39,322 nucleotides of DNA, taken from assembly GCA_902786355.1 (NCBI GenBank), contig CADABZ010000016.1, positions 1-39,322 of the forward strand, in the 5' to 3' direction. Position 1 is the first letter of the stretch. Each line of letters begins with the position of its first letter. Origin of the DNA: an uncultured Eubacteriales bacterium. GTDB lineage: Bacteria; Bacillota; Clostridia; Peptostreptococcales; Anaerovoracaceae. This document shows, piece by piece, positions 7,783 to 17,300 of this stretch. The translations under genes and the position numbers were made by a program. The notes beneath the pieces are model-generated. The model was not told the origin of the DNA and did not search any database. It saw only the letters and a program-made list of their open reading frames with translations.

Positions 7783-9090
7783 GTGAAGGTAAATATAAAA
7801 GAGAATTCTGCAGATATAGTCAGGACTGTCGACCGTGCGGGACTCATGGCAGACAGATTCAAGGATATCTCGATGAGGACCAGAGACGACCTTGTGGAGA
7901 TATTCAGTCAGGATGACGGTCAATATGAGTATGCACCTGATGTGATGGAGACGGCAATGACTGATTCCGGCAGTTATGCCATGAGGACAGGCGTTGAAAT
8001 GATTCAACATGTCAGGGGAGCGTATCAGCCGGGACAGGCATCAAGCGATGAATATATTCATCAAAATGTGACTGAAATTGGCAATTTGGCCACAGGAGGC
8101 ACTGAAAGTGATGAATGTTTTCAACACCAGGCAAAAGAATACGTCAGGAACAGAGCAGAGAAATCGATCAATGATCGTAGGCTGGCAGATCGTGAATTGA
8201 TACAGGATGCCGAAGGGCAAAGGAATAATGTACTTGCAGATAATAGACTGCTGATAAGACATAGAGAAAAGAATACTGCAGGGAATACAGATCTGCCTGA
8301 TGGCATTAGCAATAAGGAACGGCTAATACAGCAGCGGCAGAAAGAATATGCAATAAACAAGCTGAAAAAACAGAGTAATAATACTCGCATAAGTGTATTC
8401 AGCAGGCGAGAAAGCAGGACTGGCAACCGTGCGACCGACGGAGCAAAACGCTTATTTAGGAGAATCGCAGAAGATGCAAAGGAAATGCTCACAACATACT
8501 CAGCGGTAGGAGCAATTCTGCTTATGGTTGTCGTGATAACGATTCTGTTCAGTGCGACATTCATGACAGTGGGAGATGAAGAGGGCAACAACTTTGCATA
8601 TGACTTCTATGAGATCGGCCCGGGAGATACGGCAATAGTAAAGGTGGCACAGGCACAGCTTGGAAATGTTGGAGGTAATAAATTCTGGAAGTGGTACGGA
8701 TTCAGCAGTCATGTCCATTGGTGCGCATGCTTCGTCAGTTGGTGCGGAGACCAGTGCGGATATATAAAGGCAGGGATCATTCCGAAATATGCTGTGTGTG
8801 GTACCGGGGCAAACTGGTTCAAAGAAAGACACCGATGGGCAAGCAGGGGTTATTCACCGAAGCCGGGAGATATAATCTTCTTTGACTTTGACCATGACGG
8901 AGTTATGGATCACACCGGAATTGTGGAGTCCTGCGATGGAAAGACAGTTACGACAATCGAAGGCAACAGTGGAAACGCTTGCAGACGGCAGTCGTATGTC
9001 AGAGGCTCATCGCAGATAGCCGGTTATGGTGTCCCTGCCTTTAATACTGCACCTAAAACTAAGAAAGACGATAAGAAGGAGACAGAATAA
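7783..9090 (+). CDS. membrane-anchored CHAP-domain peptidoglycan hydrolase of the conjugation system
   Basis: 435 residues from GTG 7783 (GGAGGG upstream). Residues 1-235 are charged and likely cytoplasmic or coiled. One membrane helix at about 241-262 is followed by an extracellular CHAP domain (about 280-420). The catalytic cysteine is C314 in HWCACFVSW, the histidine H377 in MDHTGIVE, with E393 in the EGNSG motif. It fills the VirB1-like role of opening the cell wall for the transfer channel. Unlike CwlT-type proteins it has no visible lysozyme-like domain. It is the last gene before the restriction cargo. Confidence 0.85.
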   Translation: MKVNIKENSADIVRTVDRAGLMADRFKDISMRTRDDLVEIFSQDDGQYEYAPDVMETAMTDSGSYAMRTGVEMIQHVRGAYQPGQASSDEYIHQNVTEIGNLATGGTESDECFQHQAKEYVRNRAEKSINDRRLADRELIQDAEGQRNNVLADNRLLIRHREKNTAGNTDLPDGISNKERLIQQRQKEYAINKLKKQSNNTRISVFSRRESRTGNRATDGAKRLFRRIAEDAKEMLTTYSAVGAILLMVVVITILFSATFMTVGDEEGNNFAYDFYEIGPGDTAIVKVAQAQLGNVGGNKFWKWYGFSSHVHWCACFVSWCGDQCGYIKAGIIPKYAVCGTGANWFKERHRWASRGYSPKPGDIIFFDFDHDGVMDHTGIVESCDGKTVTTIEGNSGNACRRQSYVRGSSQIAGYGVPAFNTAPKTKKDDKKETE

Positions 9091-9340
9091 AGTAGTTCCA
9101 ACAGGTAGGCAATGGGCAGAACTTTCAGAGTGCAACATCGTTGAGTGCAACGTTGAGGCTTGAGGCTTGAGTGAAGGTTGAGTGAAAATACTGAGGTTAG
9201 TAAACTAGCAAATGACCCGATAATTGGCCATTGAATACTAATATTTCATTTAATTCTTTATGTTGAATAATGGCTCTAGTATAATAATTATGTATAAATA
9301 TACCCTGAAAAGAGAATAATTAATTTGAAGGAGATTTCTC
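9091..9340 (+). promoter_or_regulatory. AT-rich intergenic region upstream of the restriction-modification genes
   Basis: No gene seen. Short TTGAG-rich repeats occupy 9140-9185, an imperfect palindrome with core CCCGATAATTGG lies at 9208-9232, and AT-rich sequence with a TATAAT hexamer (9280-9285) precedes hsdM. No -35 sits at 17 bp, so a promoter here is plausible but not proven. The change to AT-rich sequence may mark the border of the inserted restriction cargo. Confidence 0.4.
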
Positions 9341-10849
9341 ATGGCAGAAAAAACCAATGCAAATATAGGATTTGAGAAGCAACTGTGGGATGCAGCATGT
9401 GTTTTATGGGGACATATACCTGCCGCAGAGTATAGAAAGGTCATTATAGGCCTTATCTTTTTAAGATATATTTCAGCAGCCTTCGATAAACGTTACCAAG
9501 AACTAGTAGAAGAAGGCGATGGATTTGAAGATGATCGTGATGCATACACGATGGAGAATGTGTTCTTTGTACCTGAAGAAGCCAGGTGGAGCACAATTGC
9601 TTCAGCAGCGCATACACCTGAGATTGGAACAGTGTTGGATAATGCGATGAGAGCCATCGAGTCCGAGAACAAGACTCTCAAGAACGTACTTCCGAAGAAT
9701 TATGCAAGCCCTGATCTCGACAAGAGGGTACTTGGCGACGTAGTTGATATCTTCACGAACAACATAGATATGAGCAATACAGAGGAAAGTGAAGATCTTC
9801 TCGGTAGAACTTATGAATACTGTATAGCTCAGTTTGCTGAAAAAGAGGGCGTAGGCGGAGGCGAATTCTACACACCATCAAGCGTGGTCAAAACACTCGT
9901 ATCAATTCTAAGACCTTTCGATAACTGCCGTGTTTATGATTGCTGCTGTGGATCTGGCGGTATGTTTGTACAGAGTGCAAAGTTTATTCAGGCTCACTCT
10001 GGCAAGCGCGGCACGATTTCTGTATATGGTCAGGAGGCAAATGCAGATACCTGGAAGATGGCCAAAATGAATATGGCTATCCGCGGCATTGACGCTGATT
10101 TTGGCCCATACCAGGCAGATACATTTACAAACGATCTTCATCCAACACTTAAGGCTGATTTCATCCTAGCGAATCCTCCATTCAATTATCATCCTTGGAA
10201 TCAGGACAAACTTCTTGATGATGTTAGATGGAAATACGGTATACCTCCGGCAGGAAATGCTAACTACGCATGGATCCAGCATATGATTCATCATCTTGCA
10301 CCTAATGGCAAGATAGGTCTTGTATTGGCTAATGGTGCTCTTTCAACACAGTCGAGTGGTGAGGGTGAAATTCGTAAAAGAATAATTGAGGATGATCTTG
10401 TAGAAGGCATCATAGCAATGCCGACACAGCTCTTCTATAGCGTTACTATACCTGTAACATTGTGGTTCATCACCAAAGGGAAGAAACAAAAAGGAAAGAC
10501 GCTGTTCATAGATGCAAGAAAAATGGGCCACATGGTTGACCGTAAGCACAGAGACTTTGATGATGCTGATATTCAGAAGCTCTCTGATACCTTCAAGGCC
10601 TTCCAGGACGGAACACTTGAGGATGTGAAGGGCTTTTGCGCTGTTGCATCGCTTGCAGACATAGCTAAGCAGGACTATATCCTTACTCCAGGTCGCTATG
10701 TAGGAATTGAAGAGCAGGAGGATGATGGCGAGCCGTTTGAGGAAAAAATGACAAGACTGACATCGGAACTTTCTGATATGTTTGCCAAGTCACATGAGCT
10801 GGAGGACGAGATCAGGAGAAAACTGGGGGCGATAGGATATGAACTTTGA
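9341..10849 (+). CDS. hsdM: type I restriction-modification DNA methyltransferase subunit HsdM
   Basis: 502 residues from ATG 9341, with a GAAGGAGA site. An N-terminal helical HsdM domain (about 10-150) precedes the N6-adenine methyltransferase domain. The SAM-binding motif DCCCGSGGM starts at about residue 200, and the catalytic motif NPPF is at 278-281. It methylates adenine at the site chosen by HsdS, protecting DNA and forming the R2M2S complex with HsdR. The gene overlaps hsdS by 11 bases, so the two are translationally coupled. Confidence 0.95.
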   Translation: MAEKTNANIGFEKQLWDAACVLWGHIPAAEYRKVIIGLIFLRYISAAFDKRYQELVEEGDGFEDDRDAYTMENVFFVPEEARWSTIASAAHTPEIGTVLDNAMRAIESENKTLKNVLPKNYASPDLDKRVLGDVVDIFTNNIDMSNTEESEDLLGRTYEYCIAQFAEKEGVGGGEFYTPSSVVKTLVSILRPFDNCRVYDCCCGSGGMFVQSAKFIQAHSGKRGTISVYGQEANADTWKMAKMNMAIRGIDADFGPYQADTFTNDLHPTLKADFILANPPFNYHPWNQDKLLDDVRWKYGIPPAGNANYAWIQHMIHHLAPNGKIGLVLANGALSTQSSGEGEIRKRIIEDDLVEGIIAMPTQLFYSVTIPVTLWFITKGKKQKGKTLFIDARKMGHMVDRKHRDFDDADIQKLSDTFKAFQDGTLEDVKGFCAVASLADIAKQDYILTPGRYVGIEEQEDDGEPFEEKMTRLTSELSDMFAKSHELEDEIRRKLGAIGYEL

Positions 10850-12017
10850 AACAGTAAAAATAGCTGATCTGATTTCTGAAATTGCAATGGGACCATTCGG
10901 CTCAAATATTAAAGTAGAGTGTTTTGTTGATGAAGGCATTCCTGTGTTGAATGGTAGTAACTTGAATGGTTATGCACTTCATGAGGGCTCTTTTAGATAT
11001 GTGACAGAAGAAAAAGCCGATTCACTCGGCAGGGCGAACGCTCATAGAGGAGATGTTGTAATAACACATCGAGGTACATTGGGCCAGATTGTTTTTATAC
11101 CGGAAGACTCACTTCATGAAAGATATGTCATTTCACAAAGCCAGTTTCGTGTAAAGTGCAATGAAAAAATCCTGCCAGAATATCTTGTTTACTATTTTCA
11201 CACTAGGATTGGGCAACATAAATTGCTTTCAAATGCATCGCAAGTTGGTGTTCCGGCCTTAGCGCGGGCATCTACCACTTTTCAGACAATAGAGATTGAT
11301 ATTCCAGATATGGAAAGCCAGAAAAAAATCGTTGATTTGCTTGAAACAATTAGGGCGAAAGTCGAGATAAATAGTGAAATAAACGAGAATTTATCTGATC
11401 AAATTCAAGCTATTTATAATAGTGAATTTAACCCTACTACACATACGCCTTCAGGTATATTGGCCGATATATGTCACTATTCATCAGATAGAATCGCTGT
11501 ATCTGAGTTATCAGTTTCGACATATTACTCAACGGAGAATATGCAACCTAATAAAATGGGATCAGTTGATGCAACAAGTCTTCCGTCTATAGCACAGACT
11601 ACGGGATGCCATAAAGGAGATGTTCTTATTTCCAATATTCGCCCTTACTTCAAAAAGATTGTCTATGTTACGGATGACGGTTATGGATGCTCTACCGATG
11701 TCCTTTGCTTTGTACCAAAGGACGATCAATACTCGGCCTTCCTTTTTGGAACACTGTATAGGGACCGCTTCTTCGATTACATGGTTGCTGGATCCAAGGG
11801 GACAAAAATGCCTCGTGGAGACAAACAACAGATAATGAACTTTCCCGTTGTTCTTCCTGACAAGGAGTCTCTTAATCGCTTCAATGGGCTTGTTGTTCCA
11901 ATGCTTGATCAGATTGCATTTAATCGAATTGAAAGCAGCAGGCTTACAGCATTGCGAGATGCATTATTGCCAAGGTTGATGTCCGGTGAACTAGATGTCT
12001 CGAATCTGAAACTCTAA
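10839..12017 (+). CDS. hsdS: type I restriction specificity subunit HsdS (expressed copy)
   Basis: 392 residues with two target-recognition domains. TRD1 is about residues 1-165, with its conserved helix ending at the SEINENL segment (about 180-187). TRD2 is about 200-365, with the second conserved helix ending LRDALLPRLMSGELDVSNLK. The centre of the gene (11379-11393) is a 15-bp recombination repeat and the sequence just past the stop is another. TRD2 can therefore be exchanged for the silent half at 13665-14258 by inversion, changing the DNA sequence recognised. Confidence 0.93.
   Translation: MNFETVKIADLISEIAMGPFGSNIKVECFVDEGIPVLNGSNLNGYALHEGSFRYVTEEKADSLGRANAHRGDVVITHRGTLGQIVFIPEDSLHERYVISQSQFRVKCNEKILPEYLVYYFHTRIGQHKLLSNASQVGVPALARASTTFQTIEIDIPDMESQKKIVDLLETIRAKVEINSEINENLSDQIQAIYNSEFNPTTHTPSGILADICHYSSDRIAVSELSVSTYYSTENMQPNKMGSVDATSLPSIAQTTGCHKGDVLISNIRPYFKKIVYVTDDGYGCSTDVLCFVPKDDQYSAFLFGTLYRDRFFDYMVAGSKGTKMPRGDKQQIMNFPVVLPDKESLNRFNGLVVPMLDQIAFNRIESSRLTALRDALLPRLMSGELDVSNLKL
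11379..11393 (+). repeat. hsdS recombination repeat A
   Basis: ATAAACGAGAATTTA in plus orientation inside hsdS, encoding INENL between the two recognition domains. Inverted relative to repeats B and D, direct relative to C. Confidence 0.85.
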
Positions 12018-12022
12018 GCCGC

Positions 12023-12036
12023 TAAATTCTCGTTTA
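12023..12036 (-). repeat. hsdS recombination repeat B
   Basis: Inverted copy of the repeat core (14 of 15 bases of repeat A), just after the hsdS stop. Together with the preceding bases it shares 24 identical bases (12012-12035) with the reverse complement of 13647-13670, i.e. the extended arm of repeat C. Confidence 0.85.
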
Positions 12037-12130
12037 ATTATGATTAACTCTCACCAACGGCGGGAGTGATAACCAACGGAACTGCCGTTGATGTCGTTCT
12101 CTGGAAATACGAAATAAAAGGAGAAACGAC
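12037..12130 (+). promoter_or_regulatory. leader of the recombinase gene with competing hairpins
   Basis: CCAACGG occurs twice (12054-12060 and 12073-12079) and either copy can pair with CCGTTG at 12085-12090 (the first copy extends to CAACGGC/GCCGTTG). Mutually exclusive stems of this type are seen in attenuators. An AAAGGAG site precedes the recombinase ATG. Confidence 0.4.
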
Positions 12131-13117
12131 ATGAAAGAAGAATTAATCATGGAAGTAATGCAACAGATGTTGTCATACCTAGACAATGCCCAACTGAAAC
12201 AACTCAGACAAGCTATGGAGCGGTCACTCTGTTATTACGAAGTGAACAGCTTACAAATAAAGCCACAGGAGGAAGACAACAGCGACCTTGTTGCGATGTT
12301 CATAGCCGCAAAACGAATAGAGGGTTGCTCGGATAAGACACTGAAGTATTACCAGTCCACGATTGATGCGCTGATATCTTCACTTGGTAAAAATGTCCGA
12401 CACATTCTCACGGAGGACTTGAGGACATACCTGACTGATTATCAAAGCCGGAATCAATCAAGTCGTGTTACGATTGATAATATTCGCAGAATACTTTCCA
12501 GTTTTTTTTCTTGGCTTGAAGATGAGGATTATATTATCAAAAGCCCAGTGCGCCGCATTCATAAGGTGAAAACTGCAAGTAGCATCAAGGAAACTTACTC
12601 TGATGAGGAACTAGAGAAGATGCGTGATAGCTGTGAAGAAATCCGGGATCTGGCAATGATTGATATGCTGGCTTCAACTGGAATGCGAGTTGGTGAGATG
12701 GTGTTGCTAAATCGCGACGACATCGATTTCTCGGAGAGAGAATGCGTGGTGTTTGGTAAAGGTGATAAGGAACGGATTGTGTACTTCGATGCTAGAGCAA
12801 AGCTACATTTACAGGTGTACCTTGATAGTCGAACAGATGAAAACCCGGCTCTCTTTGTTACATTAAGGGCTCCGCATGAACGCATACAGATTGGAGGAAT
12901 TGAACACCGACTCCGTGAAATAGGGAAACGTCTTAATATGTCGAGGGTACATCCACATAAGTTCAGACGGACGCTTGCGACAATGGCAATTGATAAGGGA
13001 ATGCCTATTGAACAGCTGCAGCGTCTCCTTGGGCATCAGAGAATAGACACGACCTTGCAGTATGCAATGGTCAAGCAGAGCAATGTGAAAACGGCTCATA
13101 GGAAATATATAGGCTAA
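12131..13117 (+). CDS. tyrosine recombinase (predicted hsdS shuffling invertase)
   Basis: 328 residues. An N-terminal core-binding SAM-like domain (about 50-140) precedes the catalytic domain with R186 (STGMRVGE), K210, H276-x-x-R279 (HKFR), H302 (LLGH) and nucleophile Y311 (TLQYA). All six expected residues are present. It lies inside the invertible segment between repeats B and C, so it would invert together with the DNA it acts on in some events. Recombinases of this kind next to duplicated hsdS genes drive recognition-domain switching in Firmicutes and Bacteroides. The stop overlaps the next ATG by one base. Confidence 0.92.
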   Translation: MKEELIMEVMQQMLSYLDNAQLKQLRQAMERSLCYYEVNSLQIKPQEEDNSDLVAMFIAAKRIEGCSDKTLKYYQSTIDALISSLGKNVRHILTEDLRTYLTDYQSRNQSSRVTIDNIRRILSSFFSWLEDEDYIIKSPVRRIHKVKTASSIKETYSDEELEKMRDSCEEIRDLAMIDMLASTGMRVGEMVLLNRDDIDFSERECVVFGKGDKERIVYFDARAKLHLQVYLDSRTDENPALFVTLRAPHERIQIGGIEHRLREIGKRLNMSRVHPHKFRRTLATMAIDKGMPIEQLQRLLGHQRIDTTLQYAMVKQSNVKTAHRKYIG

Positions 13118-13128
13118 TGGAGGCAATG

Positions 13129-13668
13129 ATGGCTTGGAATAAAGTTAAAGTTGGAGATTTGGGGCGTATTGTTACAGGAAAGACTCCCAAAACAATAGAT
13201 AGGGACAATTACAATGGGCCAATTATGTTTGTAACTCCATCGGATAATATGGAGTCAAAATATATTTACTCTACTGGTAAAACCATTACAGAAAAAGGAA
13301 AGCTTTCTGTGAAAGGAGCTATCGTTCCTGCGGGGGCGGTATGCGTAAGTTGCATTGGGTCTGACTTGGGCAAGGTGGTTATCACTACTGAAGAATGTGT
13401 TACGAATCAGCAAATTAATTCGATTATAGTTGATGTAGACAAATATGATATAGACTTTATTTATTACGCTATGATGATATTGGGAAAAGAATTGAATTTC
13501 CATAGTAAAACATCAACTGCAGTTCCGATAGTGAATAAAAGTAGCTTTTCGTCATATGAAATAAGCTGTCCGACAATAGGAGAGCAGCGAAAAATTGCAT
13601 CAGTATTGTCTGCGCTGGATGACAAGATTGATAATAATGCTCAGATAAACGAGAATTTAGCGGCTTAG
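13129..13668 (+). CDS. silent hsdS N-terminal half (alternative TRD1)
   Basis: About 180 residues (MAWNKVKVGDLGRIVTGKTP onward), a single recognition domain plus conserved helix. It stops at the repeat C junction: NAQINENL, then AA and TAG. The first candidate ATG (13117) overlaps the recombinase stop, but GGAGG at 13119-13123 favours ATG 13129. Inversion between repeats C and D would fuse this half to the TRD2 at 13665-14258 and make a second complete hsdS. As it stands it is a truncated specificity subunit. Confidence 0.85.
   Translation: MAWNKVKVGDLGRIVTGKTPKTIDRDNYNGPIMFVTPSDNMESKYIYSTGKTITEKGKLSVKGAIVPAGAVCVSCIGSDLGKVVITTEECVTNQQINSIIVDVDKYDIDFIYYAMMILGKELNFHSKTSTAVPIVNKSSFSSYEISCPTIGEQRKIASVLSALDDKIDNNAQINENLAA
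13645..13659 (+). repeat. hsdS recombination repeat C
   Basis: ATAAACGAGAATTTA, plus orientation, at the 3' end of the silent N-terminal half. Its extended arm (to 13670) matches repeat B in inverted orientation over 24 bases. Confidence 0.85.
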
Positions 13669-14258
13669 AGGTCTAGGTCAGAGACATCCAATTCGCCAGA
13701 CATTAATCGTGGCAACAAACTATCACGTATATTCTGCAAACGACAGATTTCATCATAGTTATTACGGATTGCAGCGTCCATTGGACCAACGATCTCCTCG
13801 AATTTATCCATGATTTTTCTCGGAGGAATATCAACAGGCATAGAGTTTAGCGCATCGCGGTTTATAGACCCAAAAACAGTTCCTTCTCCGTTAAACACAT
13901 TGAGCTGCTCACGTAGAGCAAACAGTGTATAAAGGATAAAGGACTGGTGTCCGTCGTTTGAACGAATAGCTCCAAGCCCACGGCCGATACAGCAATCCTC
14001 ATAAGCGACATTCAAATCGCCCACAGGGGCCCTGACGCTCATAAGAGCATCTCCTGCTTGAGCCATGCGTTTTGGCTCTGTGGTATAAAGCCTGCGGGTT
14101 GGGAATCTGAAGCCAAATTCAGCCCGCCCTTGGAAGAAGACTGCGCCTACACCATCTTCGTTGTATGTGTCACCTTTGGGGGACTGGCCCATAGTGATAG
14201 TAGCAATATCGGATAATACTACAGGAGTCCATGAATCATCAGCATTATTAATAATCAT
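13665..14258 (-). CDS. silent hsdS C-terminal half (alternative TRD2), inverted
   Basis: Minus-strand frame of 197 residues from the first ATG, ending LRDSLLPRLMSGELDVSDLD L like the active hsdS. The frame stays open upstream through repeat D, encoding INENLQEQAQAIYQHMIINN, so the unit is really a promoterless half-gene awaiting fusion rather than a gene starting at this ATG. It contains one recognition domain (VLSDIATITMGQSPKGDTYN region). Inversion between repeats A and D would place it in frame behind TRD1 of the expressed hsdS. Convergent with and overlapping the preceding half by four bases. Confidence 0.88.
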   Translation of the reverse strand: MIINNADDSWTPVVLSDIATITMGQSPKGDTYNEDGVGAVFFQGRAEFGFRFPTRRLYTTEPKRMAQAGDALMSVRAPVGDLNVAYEDCCIGRGLGAIRSNDGHQSFILYTLFALREQLNVFNGEGTVFGSINRDALNSMPVDIPPRKIMDKFEEIVGPMDAAIRNNYDEICRLQNIRDSLLPRLMSGELDVSDLDL

Positions 14259-14288
14259 GTGCTGATAGATCGCTTGTGCTTGCTCCTG

Positions 14289-14303
14289 TAAATTCTCGTT
14301 TAT
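14289..14303 (-). repeat. hsdS recombination repeat D
   Basis: Inverted full copy of the 15-bp repeat (reads ATAAACGAGAATTTA on the minus strand) at the start of the silent TRD2 half, just ahead of hsdR. Confidence 0.85.
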
Positions 14304-14336
14304 ATCTTAATAAAACACACTAAAGGAGTTAGTACT

Positions 14337-17300
14337 ATGTCAGGATTCTATACTGAAGCTGATTATGAAAACTCAATAATAGAACTTTTTCAGAATATGG
14401 GTTATCGATATGAATATGGCCCGAATATCGAGAGAGATTTCTATGACCCTTTATACGAGACTGAGCTTGTTACGGCACTGCAACGGCTTAATCCTGAGAT
14501 GCCTGACGATGCAATTTCCGATGCCTTATATAAGCTCAAGAACTTCGAGAATGCGGATCTTGTACAGAAGAATGCTGTATTTATGGACTATATACAGCAT
14601 GGTGTTGAGGTCCGTTATTTTGTAAAAGGGGAAGAGCGATCAGGACTGGTATATCTAGTAGATTATAAGAATCCCGACAATAACTCATTCATAGCAGTCA
14701 ATCAGTGGACGTTTGTTGAGAACAGTAACAAGAGACCAGATGTACTTCTTTTTCTTAACGGCCTTCCTGTTGTGCTCATAGAGCTTAAATCTCCTTCAAG
14801 AGAGGAGACTGATGCATCCGAAGCTTATACCCAGATCAGGAACTATATGCATGAGATACCTTCCATGTTTATATATAACTGCATCTGCGTAATGAGTGAT
14901 CATCTTACATCCAAAGCGGGAACTATCACTTCTGGCGAAGACCGCTACATGGAGTGGAAAACCAAAGATGGCAATTACGAGAACACACAGTATGCGCAAT
15001 TTGATACGTTCTTTGAAGGCATATTTGAAAAGAACCGACTGCTGGATATAATCAAGAATTTCATTTGCTTCTCTAACGAGGGCCTGAAGAGATTCAAGAT
15101 CCTTGCAGGTTACCATCAGTACTTTGCGGTAAATAAAGCAATTGAATCCACAAAGCACGCAACGCAGACCGATGGAAAAGGTGGCGTATTTTGGCATACC
15201 CAGGGAAGCGGCAAATCGCTTTCCATGGTTTTCTATGCGCACAGACTACAGGAAGCGCTGGATAGCCCTACGATAGTTGTTCTTACAGACAGAAACGACC
15301 TTGACGATCAGCTTTACGGGCAGTTTGCAAAATGCAAAGATTTCCTAAGACAAGAGCCTATCCATGCTGAAAGTCGAGCTCATTTGAAGTCCCTTCTTGA
15401 TGGCAGGCAGGCGAACGGGATCATCTTTACTACGATGCAGAAATTTGAAGAATCGGAAGAGGCATTATCAGAGCGAAGAAACATCGTAGTGATGGCCGAT
15501 GAGGCTCATCGCGGGCAGTATGGCCTGAAAGAACATATAGATGCAGAGACTGGAAGAATAAAAGTCGGAACTGCAAGAATAATAAGAAACAGTCTCCCTA
15601 ATGCTACATATATAGGATTTACCGGAACGCCTATTTCTATGAAAGATAGGAATACACGCGAGGTCTTCGGAGACTACATCGACGTCTATGATATGACACA
15701 AGCAGTAGAAGATGGAGCTACACGTCCGGTCTACTACGAAAGCCGTGTTATCAATCTAAAACTAGATGAAGCAACACTCAAACTCATTGATGCTGAGTAT
15801 GACCTCATGGCGAACAATGCTGATCCTGATGTCATAGAACGAAGCAAGAAAGAGCTTGGCCAGATGGAGGCGATTCTCGGAAATGAGCAGACAATCGCAT
15901 CTTTGGTAGATGATATCTTGAACCATTACGAGAATTATCGTGAAAATCTCCTGACCGGAAAAGCAATGATTGTCGCATATTCGCGTGCAATCGCACTCAA
16001 GATTTATAACCGCATCCTTGAACTGCGCCCAGGCTGGACAGATAAAGTTGCTGTTGTAATGACAGAAAGCAACAAAGATCCGGAAGAATGGCGCAAGGTC
16101 ATAGGAAACAAACGCCATAGAGATGAGCTGGCTAAGGAATTCAAAGATAATAATAGCCCACTCAAAATTGCTATTGTTGTAGATATGTGGTTGACTGGGT
16201 TCGATGTCCCATCTCTTGCGACTATGTATGTATATAAGCCAATGCAGGGATACAACCTCATGCAGGCAATTGCAAGAGTAAACAGAGTTTTTGAGGATAA
16301 GGAAGGCGGCTTGGTAGTCGATTATGTAGGCATTGCAGCAGCTCTTAAAGAGGCTATGAATGACTACACTTCAAGAGACAAGAAGAACTATGGAGACACC
16401 GATGTTGCAAAAGTGGCATATCCGAAGTTCCTCGAAAAGCTGTCTGTGTGCAGAGATCTATTCCATGGATTTGATTACTCAAAATTCCTTGATGGAACTG
16501 ATCTTGAGAGGTCAAAAGCAATCAGCGGCGCTGTTAACTTCATAGTTGCTGTAGACAAGGAGAGAGAACGCGAGGACTTCCTGAAGGAAGCACTTATGCT
16601 GAAGCAGTCATTGTCACTGTGCTCATCGCTTGTTGAGGAAAGCATGAGAATAGAGGCTGCGTTCTTTGAATCTGTCAGAGTTCTTGTGATGAGACTTGTA
16701 AATCAGGGTGAGGGAAAGAAGATATCTCTCCCGGAAATGAATGAAAGAATAAATGATCTTCTCAAACAGAGTGTTAAGAGCGAAGGTGTTATAAATCTGT
16801 TCTCAGATGTATCGGAAGAATTCTCGCTCTTTGATCCGAAGTTCCTCGAAGAGATATCCAAGATGAAGGAAAAGAACCTGGCGGTTGAACTCCTCAAAAA
16901 ACTCATATCAGAACAGGTACAGATATATAGACGTACAAATGTGGTCAAGTCTGAAAAATTCAGCGAGATCATACAAAGTGCAATGAATAAATATCTCAAT
17001 GGCATGCTGACCAATGAGCAGGTCATACAGGAACTATTGGATCTAGCTAAGCAGATTGCAACAGCGCAGAAAGAGGGAGATAAGCTCGGACTTACAGCAG
17101 ATGAACTTGCTTTCTATGATGCATTGACCAAGCCACAGGCGATTAAGGATTTCTACGAGAACGAGGAGCTGATTGCAATCACTAAAGAACTAGCCGACAC
17201 ACTGCGAAAAAACCGCACAATAGATTGGCAAAAGCGAGACTCTGCCAGAGCTAAGATGCGAATGATGATAAAGAAACTCCTGAAGAAGCATCGCTACCCG

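Noticed and set aside
9263-9285. TTGAAT/TATAAT as a hsdM promoter
   Set aside because: The spacer is only 11 bp, so these two hexamers cannot work together.
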